Source of the DNA: an uncultured Planctomycetaceae bacterium
Lineage (GTDB): Bacteria; Planctomycetota; Planctomycetia; Planctomycetales; Planctomycetaceae
Reading direction: 5' to 3'
Length of the DNA stretch: 37,920 nt
Assembly (NCBI GenBank): GCA_937916515.1
Contig: CALFSX010000247.1
Coordinates: forward strand, 1-37,920
Positions 17,706-26,490 of the stretch are shown in pieces. Each line of letters begins with the position of its first letter. Position 1 is the first letter of the stretch. The position numbers were made by a program, and so were the translations under genes. The notes under the pieces are model-generated. The model searched no databases and had not been told where the DNA came from. It saw only the letters and a list, made by a program, of their open reading frames with translations.

Positions 17706-17718
17706 GTCCCTTCGGGAC
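17706..17718. repeat. short hairpin GTCCC-TTC-GGGAC
   Basis: A 5-bp perfect stem with a TTC loop, 66 bp beyond the 3' end of the lipoprotein gene. It may end that leftward transcript or be another small repeat. Confidence 0.35.
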
Positions 17719-17783
17719 TTTTGAGAAAACCATCTGATCACCTCGAACTGAAGTCCGAGGCCATCAGCTGCGATTTCTCTGTT

Positions 17784-18629
17784 CTATTCGGTCCAGAAGT
17801 CAAGAACTCTGGGAGCGTCCAGAACGGACTTGAGTATTTCGACAAAGGCCAGGTGTTCCGGGTGAGGCAAATAGGCGGCTCGACCTTCTTCCGAATCGAA
17901 CGTCACCATAAAGCAGTGAGTAAACCCGTCGTCGTGAGTTTCCGGGCTGTTGTTTTTGCCCCATTCAAAACCTTTGATGGTGTCAATTTTGGATGGCAGT
18001 GCGGCAAAGGCCTGCTCAACTTCGGCCACTTTCTCGGCGTCTGCACCGTCCAGAAAACGGAAAAACACGGCGTGCTGCAAAGCTTTTGCTGGAGCGTTTG
18101 GTTGAGGCGTGCCCCAGTAATCGACAACAAACACGTCTTTCATGTGAGGTCGCAAAAGGTCACCGAAAGCTTTGTGAGCCGGGTGTGGCAAATAGGCAGC
18201 TCGACCAGCTTCGTCGGCAAACGTCAGTACAAAGCAATGCGTGAAACCGTCGTTCAGGCCCTCCGGGCTGTTGTTGATGCCGTGCTGGAAGCCGGTAATC
18301 TGTTCAATCTTAGATGGAAGTTCGACAAACGCATCGACGACCTTCTGGACGTCTTCCGGCGATGAATCTTCTTTGAATGCAAAGAAAACGGCGTGTCGCA
18401 AAACTTTGCCGGTAGTGTCTTCGGTTGTCACGGCTGGTTCCTTGTTGGCATCTGTTTCTTCAGACGCAGCTTTCGTTTCGTCGCCGGCGGCTTCCGTTGC
18501 TGACGCATTGTCTTGAGCCTGTTGTTCTGTGGACGTTGTTTCTCCACAGCCTGCAGAAATGCAAATCAACAAAGCGGCCAACAGATGGCTACTGGCCGAC
18601 GGTTGTTTAAAAGAAATCGTGTGAGGCAT
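17784..18629 (-). CDS. lipoprotein with two stress-responsive Dabb domains
   Basis: A 281-residue protein with an N-terminal export segment (LLAALLICISAGC) that suggests lipidation at Cys28; the lipobox is slightly non-standard, with Ser at -3. A low-complexity Ala/Thr/Glu linker (about 32-75) leads to two similar ~95-residue alpha/beta-barrel Dabb domains. Domain 1 opens VLRHAVFFAFKEDSSPEDV and domain 2 opens ALQHAVFFRFLDGADAEKV. Both contain the blocks LPSKI-x(4)-GF, DGFTHCF, F-x(3)-GRAAYLPHPxH and a final DYW or DFW. Dabb domains usually dimerise, so the tandem copy may form the dimer within one chain (inference). The biochemical role is unknown; the family is linked to stress response and polyketide cyclase-like folds. 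The gene is flanked by two copies of one palindrome. Confidence 0.85.
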   Translation of the reverse strand: MPHTISFKQPSASSHLLAALLICISAGCGETTSTEQQAQDNASATEAAGDETKAASEETDANKEPAVTTEDTTGKVLRHAVFFAFKEDSSPEDVQKVVDAFVELPSKIEQITGFQHGINNSPEGLNDGFTHCFVLTFADEAGRAAYLPHPAHKAFGDLLRPHMKDVFVVDYWGTPQPNAPAKALQHAVFFRFLDGADAEKVAEVEQAFAALPSKIDTIKGFEWGKNNSPETHDDGFTHCFMVTFDSEEGRAAYLPHPEHLAFVEILKSVLDAPRVLDFWTE

Positions 18630-18687
18630 TGGTATTCAATCCTATATTAAGTGTGTTGGCTTATTTGGACAGAGCCATGTCGCAATC

Positions 18688-18754
18688 AGCCGCAGGGCGT
18701 TAGCCCCGGTTTGTGTTGATCACGGGAGAAAACCGGGGCTAACGCCCTGCGGCT
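18688..18754. repeat. 25-bp-arm palindrome, family C copy 2
   Basis: Arms 18688-18712 and 18730-18754 are perfect inverted copies with the same sequence as the arms at 17604-17663; only the loop differs. It sits between the leuS 3' end and the lipoprotein 5' end, both leftward genes, where it could terminate leuS-upstream or process transcripts. Confidence 0.75.
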
Positions 18755-18797
18755 AATGTGGGGAACAGGCTCCTTTGTGTTTGCTGGCGCTTAGTGA

Positions 18798-21533
18798 TTA
18801 TCGCACGACAAAGTTGACCATGCGACCAGGTACGGCGATCACCTTGACAATAGTTTTGCCTTCCAGCTGCTTTTTAACATTCTCGTCTGCTTCGGCAGCG
18901 GCCTGCATTGCGGCGGCGTCAAGTCCGTTGGGGACGTTGATCTTCGCCTTCAGCTTGCCGTTGAATTGAATGGGCACTTCGATGGAATCTTCGACCAGCA
19001 GAGCTTCGTCGAACTTCGGCCATGCTTCGTATGCCAGAGTCGAAGTGTTGCCCAAAGCGTGCCACAGTTCTTCCGCAATGTGTGGAGCAAACGGGCTTAG
19101 CAGCAGCACAAAATCCTGCAGCACAGACTTTGGTCGGCTGGTTTCATGAGACATGAAGTTGGTGAATTCCATCATGCGGCTGATGGCAGTGTTCAGGCTT
19201 AGTTTGGCGATGTCTTCGCTGACCGCTTTGATTGTCTTGTGCAGCATCCGCAGTTGTTCGTCCGTCGCGGCAGCTTCGTTAACGCTGTCCAGCAGAGCAA
19301 CTTCTTCAGCTCGATCGTCGATGATCATGCGCCAAACTCGACCAAGAAATCGGTAAACGCCTTCGACGCCCTTCATGCTCCAGGGTTTGACCTGTTCCAG
19401 GGGCCCCATAAACATTTCGTATAGGCGCAGAGCGTCGGCTCCGTATTCTTTCACGACGTCGTCAGGATTGATGACGTTGCCGCGAGACTTGGACATCTTT
19501 TCGGCTTTGCCGTTTTCGTCAGCTTCCCCCAGAATCATTCCCTGATTGACCAGCTTCTGAAACGGCTCGACCATGCTGACGTGCCCGCGGTCGAACAGCA
19601 CTTTGTGCCAGAACCGCGAGTACAGCAGATGCAGCACGGCATGTTCAGCTCCACCAATATACAGGTCGACCGGCATCCAGTATTTTTCCAGAGCCGGATC
19701 GATAAAGGCTTCGCCGTTTTTGTTATCGCAGAAACGCAGGAAGTACCAGCAACTGCCCGCCCATTGAGGCATGCTGTTGGTTTCGCGTTTCAGGCGGACT
19801 CCATCAGTGTCGGTCTTGTACAGCCATTCATCGGTAGCTTTGGCCAGCATTGGTTCTGGTGTACCTGTGGGCTTGAAGTCTTCCATGTGAGGATGTGGAA
19901 CCGGCAGCGATTCAATGCTTTCCGTTCGCATCAGGCCGGTAGGGTTGCCGTCAGCATCGAGTTCGTGCCAGATCGGAAACGGTTCGCCCCAGTAACGCTG
20001 ACGACTGAACAGCCAGTCGCGAAGTTTGTAGTTAACGGCGGATTTGCCGATGCCCGATTCATCCAGCACTCCAATAATCGCGGCTTTAGCGTCTGCAGTC
20101 GACTTTCCGTTTAGGTGGTCAGAGTTAATAGCCGTGCCGTGACCCGCAAACGGAACAATTTCGATTCCGTTGACACTTGCGGCAATTGCGGATTCATCCT
20201 TTGAAGGCTTCCATGAAGCAGGTGGCTGGACGACTTGAATGACTGGAATTTCGAACTTAACCGCAAATTCAAAGTCTCGCAGGTCGTGTGCCGGAACAGC
20301 CATGATGGCCCCGGTGCCATAGCTGATTAGCACGTAGTCGGCGACCCAAATGGGAATTTGTTCGCCGTTGACCGGATTCGTCGCATAAGAACCTGTGAAA
20401 ACGCCTGTCTTGTCTTTCGCCAGTTCTGTGCGATCAAGGTCGCTCTTCATCGAGGCCTTGCGGCAGTATTCCGCGACGGCTGCTTTCTGATCCTCCGTTG
20501 TAAGACGATCCACAAAACGGTGTTCCGGCGCAATCACCATGTAGGTGGCACCGTACAGCGTGTCCGGCCGAGTTGTGTACACTCGTAGAACATCGTCGCC
20601 CGCTTCAGCAGGAAAGCCGCTGGCTGATCGAGTGGTCTTCCAGCCTTCGAATTCCGTAGGGCCGGTTCCTACCGTTGCATCACCAATATAAAAATCAACT
20701 TCCGCTCCGGTGCTGCGGCCGATCCAGTTGCGTTGCAGCAGCTTGATGCTTTCCGGCCAGTCCAGTTCTTCCAGCTCGTTGGCCAGTCGATCGCCATAGG
20801 CCGTAATCCGCAGCATCCATTGCTTCAGGGCCACCCGCTCAACTGGATGACTGCCTCGTTCGCTTTTGCCATCGATGATCTCTTCGTTGGCCAGCACTGT
20901 TCCCAGAGCCGGACACCAATTCACCGGAGCTTCCGACAGATAGGCCAGCCGGTGTTTGTCCTGATAACGCCGCACGGCTTCTTCGCCCGCTGCGGTGACT
21001 TCGGCGGGAATCGGCAGCTCGCTGATCGGGCGACCTTTGCCGGTTCGCTGCTTGCCGTCCTGGCCCGTCCATTCGTGTTCAGAATCGTACCAGGTGTCAA
21101 ACAGCTGCAGAAAGATCCATTGAGTCCACCGATAGTATTCCGGATCGGTGGTTGCCAGTTCGCGAGTCCAGTCGTAACTGAACCCCAACATCTTCAGCTG
21201 GCGTTTGAACGTGGCGATATTCTTTTCGGTGGTTTCTCGCGGGTGAGTTCCCGTTTTCACCGCGTGTTCTTCTGCGGGCAGGCCGAAGCTGTCCCAGCCC
21301 ATCGGATGCAGCACGTTTTTGCCGTTCATCCGAGCATGCCGGCACACGATATCAGTGGCCGTGTAGCCTTCCGGATGTCCGACATGCAGACCACTGCCGG
21401 ATGGGTACGGAAACATGTCCAGCACATACATTTTGTCTTTGCCGCACGCAGGATCTTCCGCCTTGAAGGTGGCGTTTTCTTCCCAATGTTGTTGCCAGCG
21501 AGATTCGATAGATTTGAAGTCGTAACGAGGCAT
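18798..21533 (-). CDS. leuS: leucyl-tRNA synthetase
   Basis: Class I aminoacyl-tRNA synthetase that charges tRNA-Leu with leucine; cytoplasmic. Length of 911 is normal to slightly long for bacterial LeuRS. The HIGH-type signature is [13 protein letters not shown] (41-53) and the KMSKS loop is at 679-683 followed by RGNVINPD. The CP1 editing domain carries the conserved [13 protein letters not shown] block, and the synthetase core ends with the anticodon-binding helical region and a small C-terminal domain ([10 protein letters not shown]). ATG 21533 fits the family start ([18 protein letters not shown]). It is a single gene, with a 900-bp gene-free region upstream. Confidence 0.97.
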   Translation of the reverse strand: MPRYDFKSIESRWQQHWEENATFKAEDPACGKDKMYVLDMFPYPSGSGLHVGHPEGYTATDIVCRHARMNGKNVLHPMGWDSFGLPAEEHAVKTGTHPRETTEKNIATFKRQLKMLGFSYDWTRELATTDPEYYRWTQWIFLQLFDTWYDSEHEWTGQDGKQRTGKGRPISELPIPAEVTAAGEEAVRRYQDKHRLAYLSEAPVNWCPALGTVLANEEIIDGKSERGSHPVERVALKQWMLRITAYGDRLANELEELDWPESIKLLQRNWIGRSTGAEVDFYIGDATVGTGPTEFEGWKTTRSASGFPAEAGDDVLRVYTTRPDTLYGATYMVIAPEHRFVDRLTTEDQKAAVAEYCRKASMKSDLDRTELAKDKTGVFTGSYATNPVNGEQIPIWVADYVLISYGTGAIMAVPAHDLRDFEFAVKFEIPVIQVVQPPASWKPSKDESAIAASVNGIEIVPFAGHGTAINSDHLNGKSTADAKAAIIGVLDESGIGKSAVNYKLRDWLFSRQRYWGEPFPIWHELDADGNPTGLMRTESIESLPVPHPHMEDFKPTGTPEPMLAKATDEWLYKTDTDGVRLKRETNSMPQWAGSCWYFLRFCDNKNGEAFIDPALEKYWMPVDLYIGGAEHAVLHLLYSRFWHKVLFDRGHVSMVEPFQKLVNQGMILGEADENGKAEKMSKSRGNVINPDDVVKEYGADALRLYEMFMGPLEQVKPWSMKGVEGVYRFLGRVWRMIIDDRAEEVALLDSVNEAAATDEQLRMLHKTIKAVSEDIAKLSLNTAISRMMEFTNFMSHETSRPKSVLQDFVLLLSPFAPHIAEELWHALGNTSTLAYEAWPKFDEALLVEDSIEVPIQFNGKLKAKINVPNGLDAAAMQAAAEADENVKKQLEGKTIVKVIAVPGRMVNFVVR

Positions 21534-22037
21534 GTCGGTCGTTCAGTTTCTGATTTGAAATGCAAGCTGCATGAAGCAGTTCGCCGAAGTGTTCAACGGT
21601 TGATTTTCGGTATTTGATTTTTGATTTTGTTCGGCAAACTGCCACGTGCGTGAAAAACCGCAAGAGTGTTTACCATGAAGCAAGTTGATAAGATCGCTTG
21701 TTTCGGCATCCAAAGAAGTCAGCTTTGGGCACCAATTTGAGTGAGCCGAATGCGTTAGAATCGGGCCTTGGGCAGAATTGACGCTGTCCGATTTCAAGGC
21801 CCGAGGTTAGCACCTGCGGCTCACGGCAACCACGCCGCCGTATTTGCGGCAGGCTGAGATTCAGGTGATTGCCCGAATCGTTGGTTGTTGTGCGGGAGTT
21901 TATGCGACGCTTGCTGAGTTGCAAATCGTTGCAGGCTGTTAACTTAGCAAAGAATGGCAGGCTTCGATTGACGTTCCGCAGTCCAAATCCTGAGATTCGT
22001 TGGTTCGTAAGCACGGGAGTCGCATTGTTGTATTCTC

Positions 22038-22084
22038 AAGCCGTGCCTAACAAGGGCTTCGCCCTTGACCCAGTGGCGTGGCTT
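22038..22084. repeat. small palindromic element with CAAGGGC-TTC-GCCCTTG core
   Basis: The core 22051-22067 is a perfect 7-bp stem with a TTC loop. Outer arms AAGCCGTGCC (22038-22047) and GGCGTGGCTT (22075-22084) pair with two mismatches, giving a 47-bp two-step palindrome. No coding role. Confidence 0.55.
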
Positions 22085-22285
22085 GCGATAAGACATAGAA
22101 AGTTTCAATCGCCGAGCCGCTCCGTTGTCGCTACGAAAATATGCGATCAACAAACGCATCATTTTCAGTAAAACTCTAATTTACCGTAAAACAGCAGCCA
22201 TGGTGTACGTTCAGCCGTGATTACTGGGACGGAATCGCTCGTGGACGATGGTAGATTTCGAGAGGTTGGCCTTGGTCACAGCTAG

Positions 22286-22335
22286 CTACGAGCGCCCCCG
22301 TGTCTCCTTCGTAAGCTCAGTTCAACCCAGCCACC
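22286..22335 (-). repeat. diverged second copy of the 15769 element
   Basis: Read on the minus strand it starts GGTGGCTGGGTTGAACTGAG and continues GCTTACGAAGGAGAC, aligning with the left arm and loop at 15775-15825 (GGTGGCCGGGGTTGGACTGA, GCTTGCGAAGGAAAC) at roughly four of five positions. The matching right arm is not recognisable, so this copy is degenerate. Confidence 0.55.
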
Positions 22336-22441
22336 TAAATCTGAAAGCTTAATTCGGTGAACGCCCCTTGGGCCTGCAGCAACGGCTTTTTAGTTTTGAA
22401 CAACCTCAAAGCAAGGCTGCGGTTCTTGCGGGGAATTTTAC

Positions 22442-22732
22442 ATGTCGGGAAACAGTGCTATGAGCTACAAACAACTTTTCCTGCTGATCCTGACAATCTG
22501 GTCGGCTGAGTTGTTCACGCGTTTTCTTTTTGACGCCATGATTCCGCCTCAGATGGAATACCGCACCGTCTATATGGAAAAAGACCCCGGCAAAAACCTG
22601 TTCATTGGCAGCAGTTTGGGAGATTTCGGTCGTAAAGGCTGGAAGATCGTGTCCGTAAACCCCGACCCCGACAACGGCAAACAATTCATCGTGTTTCTTC
22701 AGCGCCAAACCATGCTGCGGCTGGATCGATAG
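22442..22732 (+). CDS. small membrane-anchored protein of unknown function
   Basis: A 96-residue protein with one N-terminal hydrophobic helix (LFLLILTIWSAELFTRFLF) and a soluble C-terminal part. The tail pattern GWKIVSVNPDPDNGKQFIVFLQR resembles the small DUF4177-like beta fold, but this is weak. Start may be ATG 22442 or ATG 22460 six codons later (MSYKQ), which is closer to the helix; no strong ribosome site favours either. It begins a run of four rightward genes for small membrane proteins, separated by 120-240 bp, so they are probably not one tight operon. Confidence 0.5.
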   Translation: MSGNSAMSYKQLFLLILTIWSAELFTRFLFDAMIPPQMEYRTVYMEKDPGKNLFIGSSLGDFGRKGWKIVSVNPDPDNGKQFIVFLQRQTMLRLDR

Positions 22733-22969
22733 TATCCATGGGCTTGCCCGGCCTATGCACCAGTTCGCCGGTCAACCTGTTTTTGCAAGAACTTAAACGG
22801 GCAACGTACCGGCGGTAGTTCTCTTTTTCAGTTCAAGGCACAAGAGGCCTGGTCTACTTTTGTCATCTTCGGGCCGAAAAACGAAGCTGCAGACGACAAC
22901 CAATAGAAGCGTGTCGAATTACGTTCAACAGAATTGATTGCGAGTTGGCGAAACTGGAAATGAGTATTC

Positions 22970-23587
22970 ATGCAGGATTCCAAGACGGCTGAGCAATTGC
23001 CAACCAACGCGTCGGGGCAGGTTTCGCGACGAATAACCGTGTGGTTAACGGGAATCGGGCTGGTGATGATTGCGGGCCTGAATCTTATGGGCCGTAGTGG
23101 GTGGTGTCCTCAGAAGGATTTTGTTCCGTGGAGCTGGGATGTTTGGAGTGCTCACTGTTCGCAACACTTCGTCGATCCCTACAGCTTGTCGCACTTTCAG
23201 CATGGCCTGGGCCTGTTCCTGATCCTTAGCGTGTGCTTCAAAAACCAAATGTCGCTGTTTGCAAAGACGGCAACTGTTGGAGCGATAGAAGCGCTGTGGG
23301 AGTTCACGGAAAATACGAGCTTCATGATCAATCGATATCGAGAGACCACGGTTTCGCTCGACTATTATGGAGACTCAATCACAAATTCCGTAGGCGACTA
23401 CTTGTTTTGTCTGCTGGGCGTGTACGTTTCTTTTAAATTGCCTCATCGATTCACAATCACGGTGTTTGTCGCCGCCGAGATTATCAGCCTGATCTGGATC
23501 AGGGACAGTCTCATGATCAACATCATCATGTTGATCTGCCCCATCGAAGCGATCAAGAACTGGCAGATGCCGTTGCCAGTAAAATAA
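22970..23587 (+). CDS. DUF2585/UPF0314 family membrane protein
   Basis: A 205-residue integral membrane protein with four or five helices. The conserved blocks of the UPF0314 (DUF2585) family are seen in order: DPYSLSHFQHGLGLF (69-83), EALWEFTENT (107-116), NRYRETTVSLDYYGDSITNS (121-140) and WIRDSLMINIIMLICP near the end. Function is unknown for the whole family. Start ATG 22970 gives an N-terminus of about 20 polar residues before the first helix. Its neighbours are also membrane proteins without known roles, so context adds little. Confidence 0.8.
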   Translation: MQDSKTAEQLPTNASGQVSRRITVWLTGIGLVMIAGLNLMGRSGWCPQKDFVPWSWDVWSAHCSQHFVDPYSLSHFQHGLGLFLILSVCFKNQMSLFAKTATVGAIEALWEFTENTSFMINRYRETTVSLDYYGDSITNSVGDYLFCLLGVYVSFKLPHRFTITVFVAAEIISLIWIRDSLMINIIMLICPIEAIKNWQMPLPVK

Positions 23588-23760
23588 TCCCAACGCCAAA
23601 GCCGCAGTATTCGCCGTGCTGAAGTGTATTGCACACTCAGCCCACAGATGCGATTCCGGCTGTTGCTGCAACTCAGTTTGAACCGCCAAATCCTGTTGTA
23701 TAATACGCTCGGATACACAAAACGCAGACACGATTTGAGCACTTCAGACTTGGGGATATC

Positions 23761-24711
23761 ATGGCCGGTGGCCTGTTAATGTTATTGGACGATATCGCGA
23801 CAATTCTGGATGACGTCGCCGTGCTCACGAAAGTTGCTGCCAAAAAAACGGCCGGAATTCTGGGCGACGACCTGGCTCTGAACGCAGAGCAGGTCAGTGG
23901 CGTGCAGGCCAGTCGAGAGCTGCCGGTTGTCTGGGCTGTCGCCAAAGGTTCGTTCGTCAACAAGCTGATCCTTGTTCCATCGGCGCTGCTGCTTAGTGCC
24001 GTCGCTTCGTGGTTAATTGACCCGTTGATGACTGCTGGAGGAGCGTTCTTGTGCTTCGAAGGCTGCGAAAAGCTGGTTCATGCGTTTCTGCAGCCGCAGA
24101 TTGAACAGCAACACCGAAAAGAACACGCTGCCAACATCGCCAATCGCAAAGTGGACCTGGTGGCGGCGGAAAAGTCGAAAGTCAAAGGCGCGATTCGTAC
24201 CGATTTTATTTTGTCTGCTGAAATCATCGTCATTACTTTGGGCACAGTTGCCACGTCGCCGTTTTCCACGCAACTGGGCGTATTGAGCGCAATCAGCATA
24301 CTGATGACCGTGGGCGTTTACGGTCTGGTTGCCGGAATCGTCAAACTGGATGATATTGGTCTGCATTTGACCAAAGCGCCGGCCGCCGCTGCGGAAAAAT
24401 TGATGTCGGGGCTGCGAGTTCGCCTTGGTCGGATCATCGTGGCAGGCACTCCGTGGCTGATGAAGTTCTTATCCATCGCTGGCACCGCAGCCATGTTTCT
24501 GGTCGGCGGCGGAATTATGGCTCACGGAATTTCGCCCGCGCATCACCTGATCGAAGGATTACAACAGCGTTTGCAGCAAGTAGAAGGAGTTGGAAGTCTA
24601 TTGGCAGCTATTGTTGGAATGGCGGGGAATGCTGTGCTTGGCATGATCGTTGGCGGGTGCGTGCTGGCTGTTGTGCGCATGGCAAAAACACTGAAGCTCT
24701 CCAGTAACTGA
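23761..24711 (+). CDS. DUF808 family inner-membrane protein (YedI-like)
   Basis: 316 residues. The opening AGGLLMLLDDIATILDDVAVLTKVAAKKTAGILGDDLA pattern (first ~38 residues) is diagnostic of DUF808/YedI, as are NAEQVSG (40-46) and the GGAFLCFEGCEKLVH block near residue 92. Several helices follow (LSAEIIVITLGTV, ILMTVGVYGLVAGIVKL, FLVGGGIMAHG, VGMAGNAVLGMIVGGCVLAVV). The start ATG has GGGGA upstream at 5 bases. The family has been suggested to be transport related, but no activity is established. It stands 173 bp after the DUF2585 gene. Confidence 0.88.
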   Translation: MAGGLLMLLDDIATILDDVAVLTKVAAKKTAGILGDDLALNAEQVSGVQASRELPVVWAVAKGSFVNKLILVPSALLLSAVASWLIDPLMTAGGAFLCFEGCEKLVHAFLQPQIEQQHRKEHAANIANRKVDLVAAEKSKVKGAIRTDFILSAEIIVITLGTVATSPFSTQLGVLSAISILMTVGVYGLVAGIVKLDDIGLHLTKAPAAAAEKLMSGLRVRLGRIIVAGTPWLMKFLSIAGTAAMFLVGGGIMAHGISPAHHLIEGLQQRLQQVEGVGSLLAAIVGMAGNAVLGMIVGGCVLAVVRMAKTLKLSSN

Positions 24712-24835
24712 GCTCTTTGTGCTGCCGCTGCTGAGTTTCAACAGCTGGTGCGATTCAAGAATGTTGAGAGCTGCCTGAATGCGATTGTAAACCGACAACG
24801 TTCAGAATCCCGGCGTCAATTTTCCGCCGCCTATT

Positions 24836-25264
24836 TTGTTTGAAGTGTCTGTTGTTGGCGGGCAGGGCATGGAATCTGTCTTCCCATTACCATTGAGCCG
24901 CTTGCTATTCGTCTCCGTTCAAATGCCACTCGGATGGTTGGCCACCATTTTCGGAACGGCATTGCTTTTATGGGCAATGTTGACGTTCGCGATGCGGAAA
25001 ACTGCGATCTATCCCAATCAGCCGGCTCAGGAACTGGTAGTTCACGGCCCTTACCGCATCAGTCGCAATTCTATGAATGTCGCACTCACAGCGGTTTCCG
25101 CCAGTGTCGCTCTGTTGGCAGATAATTTCTGGATGCTGCTGTTGTTGCCACTGGTGCTGTTCACGCTCACGAGTTTAGTGATCCGTCGAGAAGAAAAACA
25201 CCTTGCCGAGGCGTTCGGTCAGTCTTATCTGGACTACAAAACTCGGGTCCGTCGGTGGCTGTAA
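24836..25264 (+). CDS. isoprenylcysteine carboxyl methyltransferase (ICMT)-like membrane protein, 5' end disrupted
   Basis: The C-terminal half has the ICMT/PEMT-like signature: HGPYRISRNSMNV, hydrophobic pair of helices, then REEKHLAEAFGQSYLDYKTRVRRWL (segments of it at residues 57-69 and 119-142). These enzymes are small membrane methyltransferases using SAM. The given start is TTG 24836, the first usual start codon after a stop. However, family-typical residues continue upstream in the same frame (NPGVNFPPPILF, codons 24806-24841), and further up the frame reads ATG-CGA-TTG-TAA at 24779-24790. So the natural start was probably ATG 24779, now cut by TAA at codon 4, with everything after it intact. 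A point mutation, a sequencing error or use of a rare start (for example ATT or GTT) are the alternatives. No neighbour hints at the substrate. Confidence 0.7.
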   Translation: MFEVSVVGGQGMESVFPLPLSRLLFVSVQMPLGWLATIFGTALLLWAMLTFAMRKTAIYPNQPAQELVVHGPYRISRNSMNVALTAVSASVALLADNFWMLLLLPLVLFTLTSLVIRREEKHLAEAFGQSYLDYKTRVRRWL

Positions 25265-25346
25265 CCGGAGCGAGTCACGGCCGGAGGTCCTGTTCGATAC
25301 CTGAACGATTTCGATGTGAAAAACACGAGAGATTCGCGATCGATAG

Positions 25347-25378
25347 AAAAATCTGACTTTTTCGAAAGTCTGGTTTTT
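25347..25378. terminator. TTCG-tetraloop hairpin ahead of the DUF1559 gene
   Basis: Arms 25347-25360 and 25365-25378 pair at 13 of 14 positions (one G-T wobble, one mismatch) around TTCG, and the 3' arm ends in five T. It lies 83 bp after the ICMT-like gene and 128 bp before the pseudopilin gene. It could terminate the former or form a 5' leader structure of the latter. Confidence 0.45.
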
Positions 25379-25506
25379 CCACTATTGATATTGAGTCTCA
25401 GTAGCATAAAGTTCCACGCAGAGCGAGCAAGCTAAGTCCAGTATTTCGGAATAGCCAGCCCAGCCACCAGCGGTCTTCCCCTTTTCCAACTGAGGTTACC
25501 TTCGCT

Positions 25507-26490
25507 ATGTCGCTGCCGCATTACCGCGTCCACCGCCAACGTGGGTTCACTCTGATCGAACTCCTTGTCGTCATTGCGATCATTGCCATTTTGATGGCGT
25601 TATTATTGCCTGCCGTTCAGGCTGCTCGAGAAGCGGCCCGTCGAACGCAATGCAAGAACAACTTGAAGCAAATCGGTCTGGCGCTGCACAATTACGAGTC
25701 GACGTTTGGTGCATTTCCGCCAGGTTTTATTTCTCGAGTCACCGGTCCGTGGCCGGGCGGTGGCAACGACCCTGTTCCTGAAGCCGGTCCTGGCTGGAGC
25801 CTGTTTGCGATGATTCTACCGCAGCTGGAACAGGCTCAGTTGCATGGTCAAATCGACTTTAACCGCCCCATCATCGATCCGATCAATCAGGTTGCTCGGT
25901 CCACAAATGTCACGGCTTACCGCTGTCCAAGTGACACGTGGGCGGCCCCAGTGTCGGTTTGGCCAACATCGATCGGCGTCAGTGATCTGGCGGCCAACAG
26001 TTACGTGGGCGTTCTTGGCGGGGCGGATCCGTCAGGCAACGGGCCAACCGGCAGCTATCTGGCTCGATACGAGGAACCCAATTTTAATGGCATGTTTCAT
26101 CGCAATCGAGCCATCCGACACAGAGACATTACGGACGGTACTTCCAACACGATCGGCATCGGAGAACGGTCCAGCATGTTTTCTCCCAATGGCTGGGCGG
26201 GCGTCATTCCTGGTGGTCAAACGGTTTTCTCAGACAGAATTGCCGCCGAACGTGGGCAAGCAGTGGGAGACACCGTTCGCCCGGCCATCACGATGACCAC
26301 AGTTCATGTGCGATCTGGTGGTCCCAATTCTCCAACGGGAAGCCCCGGCGGCTTTTGGTCGCCTCATTTGGGAGGTGCACAGTTTTTGTTGATGGACGGT
26401 TCAACGCATATGATTGGGACTGACGTCGACATGCAAATCTTCCGAGCTCTCGCAGCACGCAACGATGGCGCAGTGCTCGGCGAGTTTTAG
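25507..26490 (+). CDS. DUF1559 prepilin-type protein (H-X9-DG family)
   Basis: A 327-residue planctomycete pseudopilin. The N-terminus is a type IV prepilin signal: basic leader, cleavage expected at Gly13-Phe14, Glu18, and a hydrophobic helix [20 protein letters not shown]. The DUF1559 (SBP_bac_10) domain follows with [17 protein letters not shown] and FPPG, and the C-terminal motif H-x9-DG is seen as [12 protein letters not shown] near residue 290. These proteins occur in tens to hundreds of copies in planctomycete genomes and are thought to be exported by a type II/IV pilus-like apparatus; individual functions are unknown. The gene is alone, with GAGG about 11 bases before ATG 25507. Confidence 0.95.
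   Translation: MSLPHYRVHRQRGFTLIELLVVIAIIAILMALLLPAVQAAREAARRTQCKNNLKQIGLALHNYESTFGAFPPGFISRVTGPWPGGGNDPVPEAGPGWSLFAMILPQLEQAQLHGQIDFNRPIIDPINQVARSTNVTAYRCPSDTWAAPVSVWPTSIGVSDLAANSYVGVLGGADPSGNGPTGSYLARYEEPNFNGMFHRNRAIRHRDITDGTSNTIGIGERSSMFSPNGWAGVIPGGQTVFSDRIAAERGQAVGDTVRPAITMTTVHVRSGGPNSPTGSPGGFWSPHLGGAQFLLMDGSTHMIGTDVDMQIFRALAARNDGAVLGEF

Larger units (their letters stand above)
17276..17783. other. palindrome-rich intergenic region
   Basis: About 500 bp without a gene, between the upstream end of the response regulator gene and the 3' end of the Dabb lipoprotein gene. It contains four separate hairpins, listed individually, of four different sequence types. Any promoter of the response regulator must lie within or near its first 150 bp; no certain box was found. 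Confidence 0.6.
21534..22441. other. 908-bp gene-free region with repeat fragments
   Basis: No gene or tRNA was recognised on either strand; ORFs up to 114 codons exist but have no protein-like features. The region holds the leuS promoter on its left side. Repeat pieces seen are a possible diverged half of the family C palindrome near 21801-21821, a hairpin element at 22038-22084 and a diverged copy of the 15769 element at 22286-22335. This makes it look like a landing zone for small repeats. Confidence 0.55.

Noticed and set aside
20733-21617. 294-codon plus-strand ORF and other long ORFs over leuS
   Set aside because: They are antisense shadows of leuS, which is intact with HIGH and KMSKS motifs.
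21534-22441. Possible tRNA gene in the gap upstream of leuS
   Set aside because: No cloverleaf with a TTCRANY-type T-arm and matching acceptor stem was found; the visible stems are simple palindromic repeats.
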